A DNA stretch of 43,209 bases from Bryobacteraceae bacterium (GTDB lineage Bacteria; Acidobacteriota; Terriglobia; Bryobacterales; Bryobacteraceae), in contig JASHSS010000035.1 in NCBI GenBank assembly GCA_030038565.1, forward strand, positions 1 through 43,209, read 5' to 3'. Within the stretch, counting starts at the first letter, position 1; every line of letters begins with the position of its first letter. The notes under the pieces were generated by a model, which worked only from the letters and a program-made list of their open reading frames with translations, had not been told where the DNA came from and searched no databases. Shown piece by piece: positions 29,564-39,472 of the stretch. A program made the position numbers and the translations under genes.

Positions 29564-32500
29564 ATGCGCAGCAAATTTCGAGGGTTCCTTGGCGCGGCCG
29601 CATTGGCCGGAATGGCCGGCGCGGGCTGGCTGGTCTTCGGGCAGAGTTCCAACGACGACCGGCTTTGGCAGCACCGCAACCTGGGCAAAGCGTTTTATGA
29701 GAACCCCACCCTCCACAAGGAGGCGGTGGACGAACTGCGCCAGGCTCTCGCCCTGGCGCCCAATTCCGTCCGCGAGCGGTTGAATTACGGGCTGGCCCTG
29801 CTGCGGCTGGGCGATGTGGAAGCGGCCACCGCCGAATTGGAGCGGGTGCAAAAGACCGATCCCGGGCTTCCCCATACGTGGTTCAACCTGGGCATCGTTT
29901 ACAAGAAAGAAAATGAGGTGGACAAGGCCTTCACCCAGTTCCAGGAGATGGTCAGGCTGGTTCCCAACGAACCGATAGCTCACTACCAGTTGGGGGTGGT
30001 CGACAAGCTGAAGGGCGACACCGCCGCGGCGGTTGCGCAGTTCGAAGCCGCGCGCGATCTCAACCCGCTGCTGGCCGCGCCGCATTTCCAGCTCTTCGGA
30101 CTATACCGGCAGACCGGCCGCGACATGCAATCGGCGGAAGAGCTGCGCGTTTTCCAGGAGATCAAAAAGCAGCAGGAGGGAGCGGCGGTTCCGGAAGATG
30201 TCGAATGGTGCCAGTACGCCGAGTTGTACGATCCGATCGACGCGCCCTCGCTTCCCCTGGCCGCGCCGGTGTACCGCGAGGAGAAGGTGGCGGAAGGCTT
30301 CAGCGGGCCGGCTTCCGGGGTGACTTCGCTGGCCGGCGCTAACGGGCACGCGGACCTGATCGCCTGGTCATCGGGCCGCGTGGCATGGTTCCGCGGCGGC
30401 CGGACCCCGGTGGCGGATTCCGGCCTGGAGGCCCTCCGCGACGTGCGCTTCATCGCGCCCGGCGATTTCGATAACGATGGTTTGCCCGACCTCTGCGTGA
30501 TCACCGCCAAGGGCGCCACGCTTTATCGCAACACCGGCAGCCGGTTTGTGAAACACTCCGAGCTGGCCGCCGGATCCTTCCGCCAGGGCGTCTGGATCGA
30601 TTACGACCACGATTACGACGAAGACCTGATCCTGGTGGGGGACGATTCGCGCCTGTTGCGCAACAACGGGGAAGCTGGATTCAGCGACGAAACCAGGCGC
30701 TTTCCGTTTGTGCCAGGGCGGGCGCTGGATGCCGTGCGATTCGACCTGGAACCCGACACGCCGGGCTTCGACCTGGTGGTCTCCTATGCCGGGCGGCCCG
30801 GCGTGCTCTACCGCGACCACCTCGCCGGAAGTTACCAGGCGGTTCCGCTCGCGGCGCTGCCCCCGGACGCTCACGGCCTGACGGCGGCAGATGTCAACCA
30901 CGATGGCTTCACCGACCTGGAGTTCGAACCCGGACGCCTGCTCCTGAATCATGGGGGCCGTCTGGAAACCGCTCCGCGGCCCGAGCCCCGTCCGTTCCCC
31001 ACCACCTATGCCGCCGCGGATTTCACCGGCAACGGGAGGCTCGATTGGGCCGGCGTGAAGGGCGATGGAACCCTGGTGATCGAACGGGACGTCACCCCCA
31101 ACTATGGCCATTGGATCGAAGTGGCGCTCGCCGGCGTGAAGAGTCCGAAACTGGCCCTGAACTCCAAGGTTGAGGTGAAGGCCGGCTCCCGCTACGAAAA
31201 ACAGACCTACGCGGGCATACCGCTGGTCTTCCGCCTGGGCGGTCATGCCGCGGTGGATACCGTGCGCATCACCTGGCCGAACGGCCTCATCCAGAACGAA
31301 ACCAGTCCGCCCGTGGACCGCGTGCTGGCGGTGAAAGAAGCGCCGCGACTGTCTGGCTCCTGCCCCATGATCTTCACCTGGAACGGAGAGCGCTTCCAGT
31401 TTGTCACGGACGTGCTGGGCGTAGCGCCGCTGGGCGCCAGTTCCGGCGATGGACAATTCTTCCCCGTGGACCACCAGGAATACGTCGCCATCCCCGCCGC
31501 CATGCTCCAGGCGCGCGAAGGAGCTTACCAGATCCGCATGACCGAGGAACTGCGTGAGGTCTCTTATATCGATCAGATCAAGCTGCTGGCGCTGGACCAT
31601 CCCGCGGACATGGAAATCGTCACCAACGAGAAGTTCAAATCGCCGCCGTTCCCCGAATATCGCCTGTACGGAGCGAGCCGCAGAATTTATCCCGCCGCGG
31701 CGCGGGATAGCCACGGGGCCGACGTGCGCGCGGCCCTCCTGGAACGCGACCGGCGCTACCCGGATGCCTTCCGGCGCGATCATGCGGGCGTGGCGGAGTT
31801 GCACCATCTGGACCTGGATTTCGCTGGCGCGGCTGCCGATGGAAGAGCCGTTCTGGTGCTCTACGGCTGGGTGGATTGGGCCGATGGCAGCACCTTCCTG
31901 GCCGCCGCCCAGGCTCATCGCGACCTGGTGTTTCCGTACCTTCAGGTAAAAGATGCGCAGGGGAATTGGAAAACCGTGATCGAAGATATGGGCATGCCGT
32001 CGGGGAAGCCCAAGGCCATGGCGGTGGACCTCACCGGCAAGTTCCTCTCGCCGTCGCGCGAGGTGCGGATCGTCACCAACCTGTGCGTCTATTGGGACCA
32101 GATCTATCTGTTCGAGACCAATGCGCCGCCGCCCGCGCGGCTGACGGAAATTCCGCTGGCTTCCGCTGACCTGCATTTTCGCGGCTTCTCGCGGGCCACC
32201 ATCGATCCCCAGCGCAAACAGCCCGAATCCTTCGATTACCAGACCACCCGCGCCACTTCCATGTGGAACCCGACGCCCGGCAACTACACCCGTTACGGCC
32301 CCATCACGACCCTGCTGCGCGACGCCGACGACCGCATGGCGATCCTGGGATCGGGCGACGAAATCCGCATGACGTTCTCCGCTGGCGGCCTGCCGCTGCT
32401 TTCCCCCGGCTGGACCCGCGATTACCTGCTGCTGGTGGACGGCTGGGCCAAGGATGCCGATGCCAACACGGCCTTCTCGCAATCGGTGATGCCGTTGCCC

Positions 32501-32647
32501 TTCCACGCCATGAGCCGCTACCCGTACCCGGAGGGCGAGCGCTATCCGGACGACCCGGCCCACCGGTCTTACATCCGCGAGTATCTGACCCGCCCCGCTC
32601 TGCGGCTGGTACGGCCGCTCGCGCCAGCCGAACCCGGGACGCGGTAG
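29564..32647 (+). CDS. TPR + FG-GAP/ASPIC-UnbV large exported protein
   Basis: 1027 aa; TPR units near N-terminus, FG-GAP-like repeats (DFDNDGLPDLCV, DVNHDGFTDLEF), UnbV-like IEVALAGVKSPKLALNSKVEV. Confidence 0.85.
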   Translation: MRSKFRGFLGAAALAGMAGAGWLVFGQSSNDDRLWQHRNLGKAFYENPTLHKEAVDELRQALALAPNSVRERLNYGLALLRLGDVEAATAELERVQKTDPGLPHTWFNLGIVYKKENEVDKAFTQFQEMVRLVPNEPIAHYQLGVVDKLKGDTAAAVAQFEAARDLNPLLAAPHFQLFGLYRQTGRDMQSAEELRVFQEIKKQQEGAAVPEDVEWCQYAELYDPIDAPSLPLAAPVYREEKVAEGFSGPASGVTSLAGANGHADLIAWSSGRVAWFRGGRTPVADSGLEALRDVRFIAPGDFDNDGLPDLCVITAKGATLYRNTGSRFVKHSELAAGSFRQGVWIDYDHDYDEDLILVGDDSRLLRNNGEAGFSDETRRFPFVPGRALDAVRFDLEPDTPGFDLVVSYAGRPGVLYRDHLAGSYQAVPLAALPPDAHGLTAADVNHDGFTDLEFEPGRLLLNHGGRLETAPRPEPRPFPTTYAAADFTGNGRLDWAGVKGDGTLVIERDVTPNYGHWIEVALAGVKSPKLALNSKVEVKAGSRYEKQTYAGIPLVFRLGGHAAVDTVRITWPNGLIQNETSPPVDRVLAVKEAPRLSGSCPMIFTWNGERFQFVTDVLGVAPLGASSGDGQFFPVDHQEYVAIPAAMLQAREGAYQIRMTEELREVSYIDQIKLLALDHPADMEIVTNEKFKSPPFPEYRLYGASRRIYPAAARDSHGADVRAALLERDRRYPDAFRRDHAGVAELHHLDLDFAGAAADGRAVLVLYGWVDWADGSTFLAAAQAHRDLVFPYLQVKDAQGNWKTVIEDMGMPSGKPKAMAVDLTGKFLSPSREVRIVTNLCVYWDQIYLFETNAPPPARLTEIPLASADLHFRGFSRATIDPQRKQPESFDYQTTRATSMWNPTPGNYTRYGPITTLLRDADDRMAILGSGDEIRMTFSAGGLPLLSPGWTRDYLLLVDGWAKDADANTAFSQSVMPLPFHAMSRYPYPEGERYPDDPAHRSYIREYLTRPALRLVRPLAPAEPGTR

Positions 32648-32870
32648 AAAACACCGGCTATGGCGGCACACTCCTGTTGCGCCGGTTCGCTTTGCTGAGT
32701 GATGCCGGAGACGGGCGAGGCTGGCTCGCCGCCGGAATCTCCTCCACGCGATCGATGACCATCACCGGCGCCGGCACGCGACGTACGTCGGCTGTGCCGG
32801 GCTCCGAACCCTGCGCCTCGTGTTCTGAAGTAGACTGATCTTGGTGCTTCTCAACAGGAGGGCGATCGAC

Positions 32871-33563
32871 ATGGCGCGGGTGGCGGCATTTCTGTTTCTG
32901 GCGTTTTCTTTCAGCGTCGCGGCCTTCGCCGCCGGCGCGGAACAGAACGCCTGCACGGGCGATCCGAATCACTGGCGGCAACTCTTCGACGGCAAGGACC
33001 TTTCGGCCTGGAAGCACGTGGGGCCCGGCGGAATGACCGTGGAGGATGGCCTGATCCACACCCACGGCGGCATGGGATTGCTCTACTGGACGGGCGGGCA
33101 GATCGGCAATTGCGTCCTTCGGGTGGTCTTCAAAATGCGCGACGAGAACGACAATTCCGGCGTCTTCATTCGCATTCCCCTGGAGCCGCGCGAGGAGTGG
33201 ATGCCCGTGCATTACGGCTACGAAGTGCAGATCGATAACCACCCCGAACGCTCCAACCCGCCCGAGGACGAAGCCCATTCGACGGGCATGTTGTACTCCC
33301 TCACCAGGCCGCTCGCCATGGCCGGCAAGCCGGGACCGCAGTGGAATACCATGGAAATCACCCTCGATGGCCCCCGCACCATCGTGGCGCTCAACGGCGT
33401 AAAGGTGACCGATTACAAGGAAGGCGATCCGGTGCCGCCGCGCAAGTTCAGTTTCGAGCCGCAGCGCGGGCTGCGCCCCAATCTGGGGTATATCGGGCTT
33501 CAGAACCACAGCGATCACGACATCGTCTTCTTCCGCGAAGTGGCCATCAAGCCGCTGAAGTGA
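32871..33563 (+). CDS. DUF1080 (3-keto-disaccharide hydrolase-like) secreted protein
   Basis: Signal peptide MARVAAFLFLAFSFSVAAFAAGA; WRQLFDGKDLSAWKHVGPGGMTVEDGLI; second paralogue in the window. Confidence 0.88.
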   Translation: MARVAAFLFLAFSFSVAAFAAGAEQNACTGDPNHWRQLFDGKDLSAWKHVGPGGMTVEDGLIHTHGGMGLLYWTGGQIGNCVLRVVFKMRDENDNSGVFIRIPLEPREEWMPVHYGYEVQIDNHPERSNPPEDEAHSTGMLYSLTRPLAMAGKPGPQWNTMEITLDGPRTIVALNGVKVTDYKEGDPVPPRKFSFEPQRGLRPNLGYIGLQNHSDHDIVFFREVAIKPLK

Positions 33564-33580
33564 GGAAGGGAGGTTGGTCT

Positions 33581-34930
33581 ATGAAACTCGATTCATCGCG
33601 CCGCCAGTTCCTGCGCACGGGATCCGCGGCCGCCGGCAGCCTGCTGGCCGCCGCTACCGTGGACCTTGCGCCGATTGCTGTGGAAGCCGCCGCACAAGGG
33701 GACAAGGGCGCCACGGTGCGGTTCGGCATCATCGGCGTGGGCATGGAAGGCTCGGGATTGTTACGGGCCGCCCTCACCCTTCCGGGCGTAGAATGCGTGG
33801 CCGCCGCCGACCTCTACGATGGCCGCCATACGTTGGCCAAGGCCATCACCGGCAACGCCAGCCTGCCCACCACCCGCCGCTACCAGGAACTGCTGGAACG
33901 CCGGGACATCGACTGCATTCTCGCCGCGGTGCCCGACCACTGGCATAAACGCGTGGTGGTGGATGCCTGCAACGCGGGCAAAGACATCTACTGCGAGAAA
34001 CCCATGTCGCATGCCGTTCCGGAAGGTTTCGAAATGGTGGAGGCGGCGCGCCGGAACCACCGCATCGTGCAAATCGGTTCGCAGCGGGTCAGTTCGGCGC
34101 TCTGTGCTAAGGCTCGGGAACTCTACCACGGCGGCGCCATCGGCGACGTGGAGATGGTGGAACTCTCGCTGGGGCGCAACGATCCCACGGGAGCCTGGGT
34201 TTATCCGCCGCCGCCCGACCTTTCTCCCCAAAACCTGGATTGGGACACCTGGTTGAACGATGCCCCCAAGATTCCCTTCAACCCGGAACGCTTCGCCCGC
34301 TGGCGCTGCTGGAAGGAGTACGGCACCGGCGTGGGCGGCGACCTGATGGTGCACCTGCTCAGCGGGATGATGTTTACGCTCGGTTGGAACGAGATTCCGC
34401 GCTCGGCATCGGCTTTGGGCGGCATTTTCCGCTGGAAAGACGGGCGCAACATGCCGGACTTGCACGTGGTGCTGTTCGATTATCATGGGATTCCGGTCTA
34501 CGTCCGGCTGGGTCTGGGTACGGAAACCGAGGAAATGGCCCGCTTCTTGGGCCCCCAGGGCATCCTGGAAGCCGGCGAGTATCAGCTCCGCCACATACCG
34601 CAACCGGGCGTGGACACGGCGCCCAGCTACTACGCGGCCAGCTTCCCGCCCAAGCTGCATCAGGCATACGTGGAGCAGTGGCATGCCCAACACGACCCCG
34701 CGCCCGGAAAGGAACCCATTGCCGCCGAAGCGGTCTATCGCGGCGACGACTGGGACGACCTCCGCCCGCACCTGTGGACTTTCTTCCAGGCCGCCAAGAC
34801 CCGCCAGCCCGTAACGGAAGACGCGATGTTCGGCAACCATGCCGCCATCGCCTGCCACATGGCCAACGAATCGTATTTCCGGAAGAAGCCCGTTTTTTGG
34901 GATGAGGCTTCCCGCAGCATCGTGAGCTAA
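33581..34930 (+). CDS. Gfo/Idh/MocA oxidoreductase with Tat signal
   Basis: SSRRQFLRTGSAAAGSLLAAA Tat-like signal; RFGIIGVGMEGSGLL, NAGKDIYCEKPMSHAVPEG. Confidence 0.92.
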   Translation: MKLDSSRRQFLRTGSAAAGSLLAAATVDLAPIAVEAAAQGDKGATVRFGIIGVGMEGSGLLRAALTLPGVECVAAADLYDGRHTLAKAITGNASLPTTRRYQELLERRDIDCILAAVPDHWHKRVVVDACNAGKDIYCEKPMSHAVPEGFEMVEAARRNHRIVQIGSQRVSSALCAKARELYHGGAIGDVEMVELSLGRNDPTGAWVYPPPPDLSPQNLDWDTWLNDAPKIPFNPERFARWRCWKEYGTGVGGDLMVHLLSGMMFTLGWNEIPRSASALGGIFRWKDGRNMPDLHVVLFDYHGIPVYVRLGLGTETEEMARFLGPQGILEAGEYQLRHIPQPGVDTAPSYYAASFPPKLHQAYVEQWHAQHDPAPGKEPIAAEAVYRGDDWDDLRPHLWTFFQAAKTRQPVTEDAMFGNHAAIACHMANESYFRKKPVFWDEASRSIVS

Positions 34931-34946
34931 GCGCCCGGCAACGGCG

Positions 34947-36875
34947 CTACATGTACTCCGGGATCGGGATTCCCAGAATCGCCGCCGTGCGCTCCAGTTG
35001 CTGCCGGAAGAAACTGGTCATCCACAGCAGAAAGACCTGCCGTTCGCGGTTCTGCTCGTGAATCACGGGATACTTCTGATAGAAATTGCTGAACGCCTGC
35101 GCGAGTTGGAAGGCGTATCGCGCCACGTGGGAGGGCTCGCCCGCGCTGACCGCGCTTTCCAGCGCCGATTCCGCCTTGGAGGCGGCCAGCAGCACCTGCC
35201 AGAAATCCTCGCTTTGCAGCTGCCGGGCCATCGCCGCGGCGTTCAGTTCGGCGGCAAAATCGGGCAGAGGCGCGCCGCGCTCCGCGAACTTCGCCAGAAT
35301 CTTGCGCGCCCGCACCGCGGCGTACTGTAAGTAAGGCCCGGTTTCGCCCTCAAAACTCAGCGCCTCCTGCAAATCGAAGGCAATCACCGTATTGCGCGTG
35401 AACTTGAGCAGGAAATAACGTAGCGCGCCGATGGCGATCCTGGTGGCCACGGCGCGATTCTGTTCGGCGCTGTCCTCGGGGTGGCGCGAGACCACTTCGT
35501 CCAGCGCTTTGCCAATCAGGCTGTCCAGCAGGTCGTCCGCTTTCACGCCCAGGCCCTTGCGCCCCGAAACTTCCACATACGGCCGCTTGCGATCTTCCTC
35601 CGAGAGCGGAATCCCCAGTTCGGCGCAGCAGCGGGGCGAAAGCGCCACCATCTCGTAGGAAAAGTGGATGGATCGGTCGGCTTGCTCGCGGTACCCCAGT
35701 CCCCGCAGCCCTTCCGCCACCACGTCCTGCAAATAGGACTGGCGTGAATCGATCACGTTGTACACCCGGGATCCATGCCCGAAGCGCACTCCGGATTCCA
35801 CGGGCTGATCGGTGGTGACCCACAGCATCCGCCCGTCCGCATAGGTCTTGAGCGGCCGGTAATAAAAATCCTTGCCGAGGAGTCCGAATTTCCAGAGTTG
35901 ATAGGCGATGTCCTTGCCGGTGTAAACCACCGTTCCGTCCGATCGCACGATCACCTTGCCCTCTTCGGAAAGCCCCGGCATCACCCAGCAGCCCGCGTGT
36001 TTGCCCTCGGTTTCGAAGACGATGGCATGGCGCTCTTTGAGCAGCTCGAAGGCCGCCGCCCAGAATTCCAGGTGCAGGATTTCGCTTTCCCTCGGCAGCA
36101 CGTCGTACTCCACGTCCAGCCGCAGCATGGTGGCCAGGTGGGCTTCCACAATCGCGTCCGCCACCAGGTGGGCCAGTTCCGCCAGTTCGCCCTCGCCCGC
36201 CTCGATGGCGTGCAGAGTTTGGGTGCGCCAGGCCAGCGCTTCCGGATGGTCGTGGTACCAGGCCGAGGTGCCCGCGTAGAGGTCCCAGCAGTAGTAATCG
36301 AAGCGCACCGCGGGGTCCGCGATCAACCCGCGCACCGCGGCGGGCGCCAGGTGCTCCAGGTAGTGGAAGCCCACTACCACGTCGGCCACCTGCACTCCGG
36401 TGTTGTCGATGTAATTCTGCACCTCCACCCGGTTGCCGCTGGCGCGCAGCATGCGCACGAAGGTGTCGCCGAGGGTGGCGTTCCTGAGGTGCCCGATGTG
36501 GGCCGCCTTGTTGGGATTGATGTTGGTGTGCTCGACGATGATTTTTTCGCCCGCCGGGGTTTCGGCGGCCGCATCCCCCGCGAGCAGGCTGGCCCCATAG
36601 GCGCCGCGGTCCAGCCGGATGTTGATGTAGCCGTTGCCGGCCACTTCGGTAGCCGCCACGCCGGCAATCGGGCCCAGTTCTTCCACCAGTTCCGCGGCGA
36701 TTTTGCGCGGCGCCTGCCGCAGTTGCCTGGCAAGCTGGAAAGCCGCTGGAACCGCCATCTCGCCGAAATCGCTCTGCCGCGGCTGTTCTACCGTAACCGA
36801 CAGATCGATTCCGTAGCGAATCCGGATATGCGTGTGAAAGGCGTCCGCTACTTGTTTTTCAATGGTATGGAACAC
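34947..36875 (-). CDS. argS: Arginyl-tRNA synthetase
   Basis: VEHTNINPNKAAHIGHLRNATLGD, GPYLQYAAVRARKIL, C-terminal DALR-like region. Confidence 0.95.
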   Translation of the reverse strand: MFHTIEKQVADAFHTHIRIRYGIDLSVTVEQPRQSDFGEMAVPAAFQLARQLRQAPRKIAAELVEELGPIAGVAATEVAGNGYINIRLDRGAYGASLLAGDAAAETPAGEKIIVEHTNINPNKAAHIGHLRNATLGDTFVRMLRASGNRVEVQNYIDNTGVQVADVVVGFHYLEHLAPAAVRGLIADPAVRFDYYCWDLYAGTSAWYHDHPEALAWRTQTLHAIEAGEGELAELAHLVADAIVEAHLATMLRLDVEYDVLPRESEILHLEFWAAAFELLKERHAIVFETEGKHAGCWVMPGLSEEGKVIVRSDGTVVYTGKDIAYQLWKFGLLGKDFYYRPLKTYADGRMLWVTTDQPVESGVRFGHGSRVYNVIDSRQSYLQDVVAEGLRGLGYREQADRSIHFSYEMVALSPRCCAELGIPLSEEDRKRPYVEVSGRKGLGVKADDLLDSLIGKALDEVVSRHPEDSAEQNRAVATRIAIGALRYFLLKFTRNTVIAFDLQEALSFEGETGPYLQYAAVRARKILAKFAERGAPLPDFAAELNAAAMARQLQSEDFWQVLLAASKAESALESAVSAGEPSHVARYAFQLAQAFSNFYQKYPVIHEQNRERQVFLLWMTSFFRQQLERTAAILGIPIPEYM

Positions 36876-37059
36876 GGGAACTTACGAGTATAACAAGCGG
36901 CTCCCGGCGGGCCGCCGGCGAGGGCGCGGTGCGCCAAAGCCCGGCCACAGCGCTGGTACCAGGGTGTAATGGGACCGGAGAACCATAACAAAGGCAAGCA
37001 TGTTACTGTTGCCCATCGGCGTTGCATACTCAGGGTGGATCGCAAGGAGGGCGACCGAT

Positions 37060-37308
37060 ATGTACATGCTGCTGAGATATCCAGCCGGGATCACCCTGGA
37101 AGCGTTGCTACTCGCCAGGAGGAAGAATCGGATGCGGGTGGTGGCGAAAGGCCTTTCCGACACCATCGAATTGAGGCGCTCAGGTACCCTGTGGCTAGAC
37201 CCCGACCGGCAGCCGGTCGAGTTCGATTTTATGATGTCCGCCGGCACTGAATTCGAGAGCCAGCCGGTGGCAAGTTCCGTCCGCGTGGCTGGTTTAGCCG
37301 CCGGATAG
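37060..37308 (+). CDS. Small hypothetical protein
   Basis: ORF with GGAGG upstream of ATG 37060; MYMLLRYPAGITLEALLLARRKNRMRVVAKG. Confidence 0.5.
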   Translation: MYMLLRYPAGITLEALLLARRKNRMRVVAKGLSDTIELRRSGTLWLDPDRQPVEFDFMMSAGTEFESQPVASSVRVAGLAAG

Positions 37309-37354
37309 CCGCGTGCGCAGCGGGCGCTTCCGGGGCTTGCCCACCGGGATTCTC

Positions 37355-37717
37355 TCAGGAAGCCGCCCGCACCTGCACGATCATCGAAGTGGTAATCGGC
37401 TCGAAGGCGGGATGATTGAATTCCAGGCACATGCCCCGCCCGATAAACCCCTGCTTGATCATCGAGCCGCCCCAGGTGGACCCCTGGATGGTCACCAGCA
37501 CTGGCTCGGGGCAAAACACCGGATGCCCCGAGATGAGCGCCTTGCCCATCCCCTCGTAGCGCAGCTTGTACGAGCGGTTCTGCGTAAGCACTTCCAGCAC
37601 CGTGCCGGGTTGCACATCGCGAAGGTGAACACCGCCTTCGATCTCCGACTGCACAATCCGGCTGTTCACAAAGTCGGCCAAGTGCGGGCTGGGCTGAAAG
37701 AGGACCGGACTCTCCAT
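37355..37717 (-). CDS. Hypothetical protein (PilZ-like length and pattern, not confirmed)
   Basis: 120-aa [66 protein letters not shown]. Confidence 0.65.
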   Translation of the reverse strand: MESPVLFQPSPHLADFVNSRIVQSEIEGGVHLRDVQPGTVLEVLTQNRSYKLRYEGMGKALISGHPVFCPEPVLVTIQGSTWGGSMIKQGFIGRGMCLEFNHPAFEPITTSMIVQVRAAS

Positions 37718-38120
37718 CCTCCTTTCAGCTTAATACACCTTCGCCGACCGGGTGGCGCGCCCGGGTTGCGAGGGTCTTAACCAGCACTCCGTAGCGGCCG
37801 CGGTTCGCTCAGGGAAGCCCCGGGGCCCACTCCGGTCACCGCCCTCTCGCAGATATTTCCACTGCTCTTGGGCGTCAAGAGAGAGATCCTGCCCGCCGAT
37901 CTTCCCGCGAGCACAGGCAACTGTTTTGGAGCGCTTGGCAGCGCGGCCGTGCGCTTCCATGCCGCAACCAGAAAGCCGAAACTAATCCAGCCAGATCCAT
38001 GAGTTCCAGAACTTGTAGGCATTTTCACAATTTGTTTGCAAACCGCGCCCTCGTCGTTTATCATCAACGTGAGATTCCGCTACCAGGCTCGGGTAACACC
38101 GAAAAGGAGGACACGTTTCG

Positions 38121-38648
38121 ATGGGAGGTGGCGATGGTCAGAGCGCGCCCAAGCCCTCTGAGAGGGCCGGACTCCATATCGTGGCCGCGGAACTTGCCTT
38201 TTTGCTTGTCCCTTTCGTAGTCGTTGGCCTCGCCTACTTTTACAAAGGTGACCTGGTTAACCTCCTTTACGTCCCATACTGGTCTATCGCGTCGAGCGTT
38301 CTGATCGGTCACGCCCTGATCCGGTTCATCATTCGTCTGCTCCAATCCAATGGGCACGATCCGGGCATTTCGTGGGAGAAAGTCACATTGATATTCTCCC
38401 TGCTCATCATTTTTGGGCTGATCCCTTCCCTTTTAGTGCTGCTGCTGGTGCTGATCTCCGCTCAGCCATCGATGTACCTGGGCGTGACTCAATTGGTTTT
38501 GTTCGTGTTCGCGCTGGGGCTTTACCTCTGGTTCGGCTCGATCGCGCAAGACATGCCGAATACCGCAGCCACCGAAGAATTCAGCGCCGGGTTGAATATC
38601 TCCACACCCAACGTCCCCCGCTCTTATAGGAAAGCCAGCGGAGAATAA
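38121..38648 (+). CDS. Hypothetical membrane protein (about 4 TM)
   Basis: AGGAGG RBS upstream; hydrophobic segments LAFLLVPFVVVGLAYF, LIFSLLIIFGLIPSLLVLLLVLIS. Confidence 0.75.
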   Translation: MGGGDGQSAPKPSERAGLHIVAAELAFLLVPFVVVGLAYFYKGDLVNLLYVPYWSIASSVLIGHALIRFIIRLLQSNGHDPGISWEKVTLIFSLLIIFGLIPSLLVLLLVLISAQPSMYLGVTQLVLFVFALGLYLWFGSIAQDMPNTAATEEFSAGLNISTPNVPRSYRKASGE

Positions 38649-38700
38649 CCGCGCGGCTGGGTCCAGCGCTTCCGGCAAGTTTTCGTAAGTTATTGATTTA

Positions 38701-38745
38701 TGGAGCGGGAGACGGGGATCGAACCCGCGACCAACAGCTTGGAAG
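38701..38745 (-). tRNA. Partial tRNA-Gly(TCC): 3' 45 nt only, candidate att site
   Basis: Reverse complement CTTCCAAGCTGTTGGTCGCGGGTTCGATCCCCGTCTCCCGCTCCA = anticodon loop CTTCCAA, T-arm GCGGG-TTCGATC-CCCGT, acceptor CTCCCGC, T73, CCA; no 5' half (GCGGGAG...TAGCTC) follows. Confidence 0.85.
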
Positions 38746-38848
38746 ATTACGTCTGTTTTGAAAATAAAGAACATATGCGCCAATGGCGCTGAACTCTGGC
38801 CACCTAAACCACTGGGTTTTCAACCCCACCTTCGGCGGGCCTGCTTAA

Positions 38849-38866
38849 CGGAGTAATCGGAGTAAC
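38849..38866. repeat. Tandem 9-mers CGGAGTAAT/CGGAGTAAC
   Basis: Direct reading of the sequence about 100 bp inside the tRNA fragment. Confidence 0.6.
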
Positions 38867-39121
38867 GGCCCGCCCGACTTCACAGCCCGCCTAGTTGTGC
38901 TTCAACGCGACAGCCCCACAAACACGAAAACCGCCGGTAGCGCGGCGGCTCGCGAGAATCTTGAAAGGCGATTTGGATGCCCAGCCCATTTGGGTCCCGT
39001 GGCGGCCTGAAGACAGTGGACCGCCGGAAGCTCGCAGCAAAATGGATTCTGGCCGGATTGGCCGCCGCCGCACGCATTTCAGCGAGTGGCCCGCTGACCG
39101 GCCGCGAGATTGGAGTTTGAT

Positions 39122-39472
39122 ATGGCTGACATCCAGACGATCTACTCGATCCTGTTGGCCAAGAGCTACCAGGAGCAGCTTTTCTCAGATCTCATCGGTA
39201 TCCGCAAGAGAGAGGCGGGAGGACGGGAGACTCTGGTTACCTGTCCCTTCTGCCAGAAGGAGCGTCACTTTTCCTATAACCGCGACAAGCCCGTATGGAA
39301 ATGCTGGCATTGCGGTGAAGGTGGGGACTGGATCGCATACCTGCAGAAGGCTAAGGGCCTCGATTTCAAAGATGCGGTGCTGTGGCTGGCCCGGGATGCT
39401 CGATCCACGACTCGATTTGAGGTTTCCCTCCCGTCAAGAAGCGCTTTCGTAGGGGTGGATGGCGATCGATGA
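39122..39472 (+). CDS. Standalone CHC2-like zinc-finger (DnaG primase N-terminal) protein
   Basis: VTCPFCQKERHFSYNRDKPVWKCWHCGEGGDWIAYLQKAKGLDFKDAVLWLA; four-Cys variant; no TOPRIM domain follows. Confidence 0.82.
   Translation: MADIQTIYSILLAKSYQEQLFSDLIGIRKREAGGRETLVTCPFCQKERHFSYNRDKPVWKCWHCGEGGDWIAYLQKAKGLDFKDAVLWLARDARSTTRFEVSLPSRSAFVGVDGDR

Noticed and set aside
29552-30085. N-terminal extension of the amidase ORF
   Set aside because: Overlaps the divergent TPR gene; the amidase family start fits MPHPDPLTL at 29551.
30368-32671. 767-aa minus-strand ORF
   Set aside because: Antisense to the TPR/UnbV gene; mirror-codon artefact.
37730-38067. Minus-strand ORFs between the hypothetical protein and the membrane protein gene
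   Set aside because: Competing frames, no recognisable domain; possibly a gene remnant but not supportable.
38701-38830. Complete or intron-containing tRNA gene
   Set aside because: No 5' acceptor GCGGGAG or D-arm found within the following sequence on the minus strand; only the 3' part is present.
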